64,000 bases of DNA from contig JAQGOL010000037.1 of assembly GCA_028293625.1 (NCBI GenBank), positions 62,001 to 126,000 of the forward strand, read 5' to 3'. This DNA comes from Chthoniobacteraceae bacterium (GTDB lineage Bacteria; Verrucomicrobiota; Verrucomicrobiia; Chthoniobacterales; Chthoniobacteraceae). The notes below the pieces were generated by a model. It ran no database searches. It was not told where the DNA came from and saw only the letters and a program-made list of their open reading frames with translations. Below, one piece after another: positions 63,275 to 64,000 of this stretch; position 1 is the stretch's first letter, and each line of letters starts with the position of its first letter. The translations under genes were made by a program, and so were the position numbers.

Positions 63275-64000
63275 TCAGGTGGCTTTTATCCAGCCAACTT
63301 TTCTAAGAGATTGCAGGCATTCTTTTACACTCATTGCCTGCTGTGCGTTAACGTTGTATATCGCACACCGATCCTTCCACGCCTGCGCTTCGGCGATTGA
63401 TGGGTGATACCGTTTTGCATACGGCACATTTTGCCCCACTAACAACGCGAGATACCCTTCAAGACCAAATGAATTTGTCGGATGCAATATGATCCCCGAC
63501 AACAATGCGCTCGGCCCGTTCTCTTGATAAAAATCAACGACCTGCTGAGCCTCTCCAAGCGCGATGTCGCGCCGGCAGGTCTGCCAAAAGGGCGTGTCGA
63601 GCCGCGTATTAAAGGCGTAATGAACCGCCAGGAAATCGCGAATATCATTCCATTGCGTGGAATGATAACGGTTAAAACAGTCAATCATCGTGGGCGTCGG
63701 TTCCTGCAAGGCGTCCACTAATGCGTCAGCAAGTGTTGAGGTCTGCACGCTTATTACCTGCAATGAGGTCGCCTCCAGCGGCTCGACAAAGCCGCTCGCA
63801 TTGCCAATCCCGACCACGTTGCCAACCCAAATGCGCTTGGAATGAAAAGAGCGGAACTTTACCACTCGCGGTTCGTTTGAAATCTTCGGGTTTTTTGCCA
63901 GCAACTCAACACGTGCCGCATCGTCATCAATAAAACGCGACGAATAAACGTACCCGCGATTAATCCAATGCTCGTGTTCAATTTGCCAGCACCAGCCCGA
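63275..64000 (-). CDS. Flavin-dependent tryptophan halogenase-like protein, C-terminal part only
   Basis: The frame is open to the window edge (241 codons) and no start belongs to it here, so the gene is cut at its 5' end. The edge segment reads GWCWQIEHEHWINRGYVYSS, followed by RIWVGNVVGIGNASGFVEPLEATSLQV, both typical of tryptophan 7-halogenase-family proteins (the latter after the second flavin-binding half). The C-terminal LHPTNSFGLEGYLALLVGQNVPY and the DRCAIYNVNAQQAMSVKECL tail continue the family layout. The N-terminal FAD motif GxGxxG and the halogenase WxWxIP motif lie outside. In bacteria such genes often belong to natural-product or TonB-linked loci, so the substrate is not necessarily free tryptophan. 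Confidence 0.87.
   Translation of the reverse strand, partial: SGWCWQIEHEHWINRGYVYSSRFIDDDAARVELLAKNPKISNEPRVVKFRSFHSKRIWVGNVVGIGNASGFVEPLEATSLQVISVQTSTLADALVDALQEPTPTMIDCFNRYHSTQWNDIRDFLAVHYAFNTRLDTPFWQTCRRDIALGEAQQVVDFYQENGPSALLSGIILHPTNSFGLEGYLALLVGQNVPYAKRYHPSIAEAQAWKDRCAIYNVNAQQAMSVKECLQSLRKVGWIKAT

Overview
The window looks like a chromosomal segment of a Verrucomicrobiota bacterium, possibly near Chthoniobacter. The pointers are cassettes of prepilin-like genes, a planctomycete/verrucomicrobial pair of DUF1549/DUF1553 and DUF1501 proteins, a PEP-CTERM protein with an R-rich tail, a B-type succinate dehydrogenase, TamA/TamB and an alpha-2-macroglobulin/PBP1C pair (a Gram-negative envelope). 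This assignment is inference from gene content; no rRNA or other taxonomic marker was found. Most start codons lack an obvious Shine-Dalgarno sequence, so several starts are chosen on protein features. No tRNA, rRNA, CRISPR array, insertion sequence or prophage was seen.

Layout. 1-5.4 kb: a truncated Tat-exported sugar-phosphate isomerase-like gene (-), then an S4-domain protein, a short-chain prenyl diphosphate synthase (ispA) and sdhCAB on the + strand. 5.4-13.4 kb (-): two tandem, paralogous four-gene cassettes, each a PilV-like and a PilW-like prepilin, a ~610-residue PilX/GspK-like protein and a small secreted protein of unknown function. This is the most distinctive region. 13.6-24.8 kb: a secreted hypothetical protein, a DUF697 pseudo-GTPase, a Bcp peroxiredoxin co-transcribed with a CHASE2-adenylate cyclase, a divergent FecR-domain/outer-membrane barrel pair, an unusual DDD-motif glycosyltransferase-like protein, pgsA-der, and a PEP-hydrolase-like TIM barrel.

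25-32.4 kb: an orphan GspG-like pseudopilin with its own terminator, the cytochrome/DUF1549/DUF1553 plus DUF1501 pair, and an ABC-2 exporter. 32.5-41 kb (-): three overlapping signalling genes (membrane histidine kinase, single-domain receiver, large hybrid kinase) with a phospholipase D/cardiolipin synthase-like lipoprotein upstream. 41-46 kb: secreted hydrolases (Fes-like esterase, SMP-30/gluconolactonase, a sialate O-acetylesterase-alpha/beta-hydrolase fusion) and a small unknown gene. 46-61 kb: envelope biogenesis (YihY/BrkB membrane protein, TamB-TamA, alpha-2-macroglobulin plus PBP1C). 61-64 kb: a LamG PEP-CTERM protein and the C-terminal part of a flavin-dependent tryptophan-halogenase-like protein running off the window.

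The segment is dominated by cell-surface and secretory functions. The tandem pseudopilin cassettes and the orphan pseudopilin could share one assembly machine encoded elsewhere, since no assembly ATPase, inner-membrane platform, prepilin peptidase or secretin is present here. Pairings expected to work together are SdhC/A/B, TamA/TamB, A2M/PBP1C, the FecR/barrel pair with the CHASE2 cyclase, DUF1501 with the DUF1549/1553 protein, and the two kinases with the receiver.
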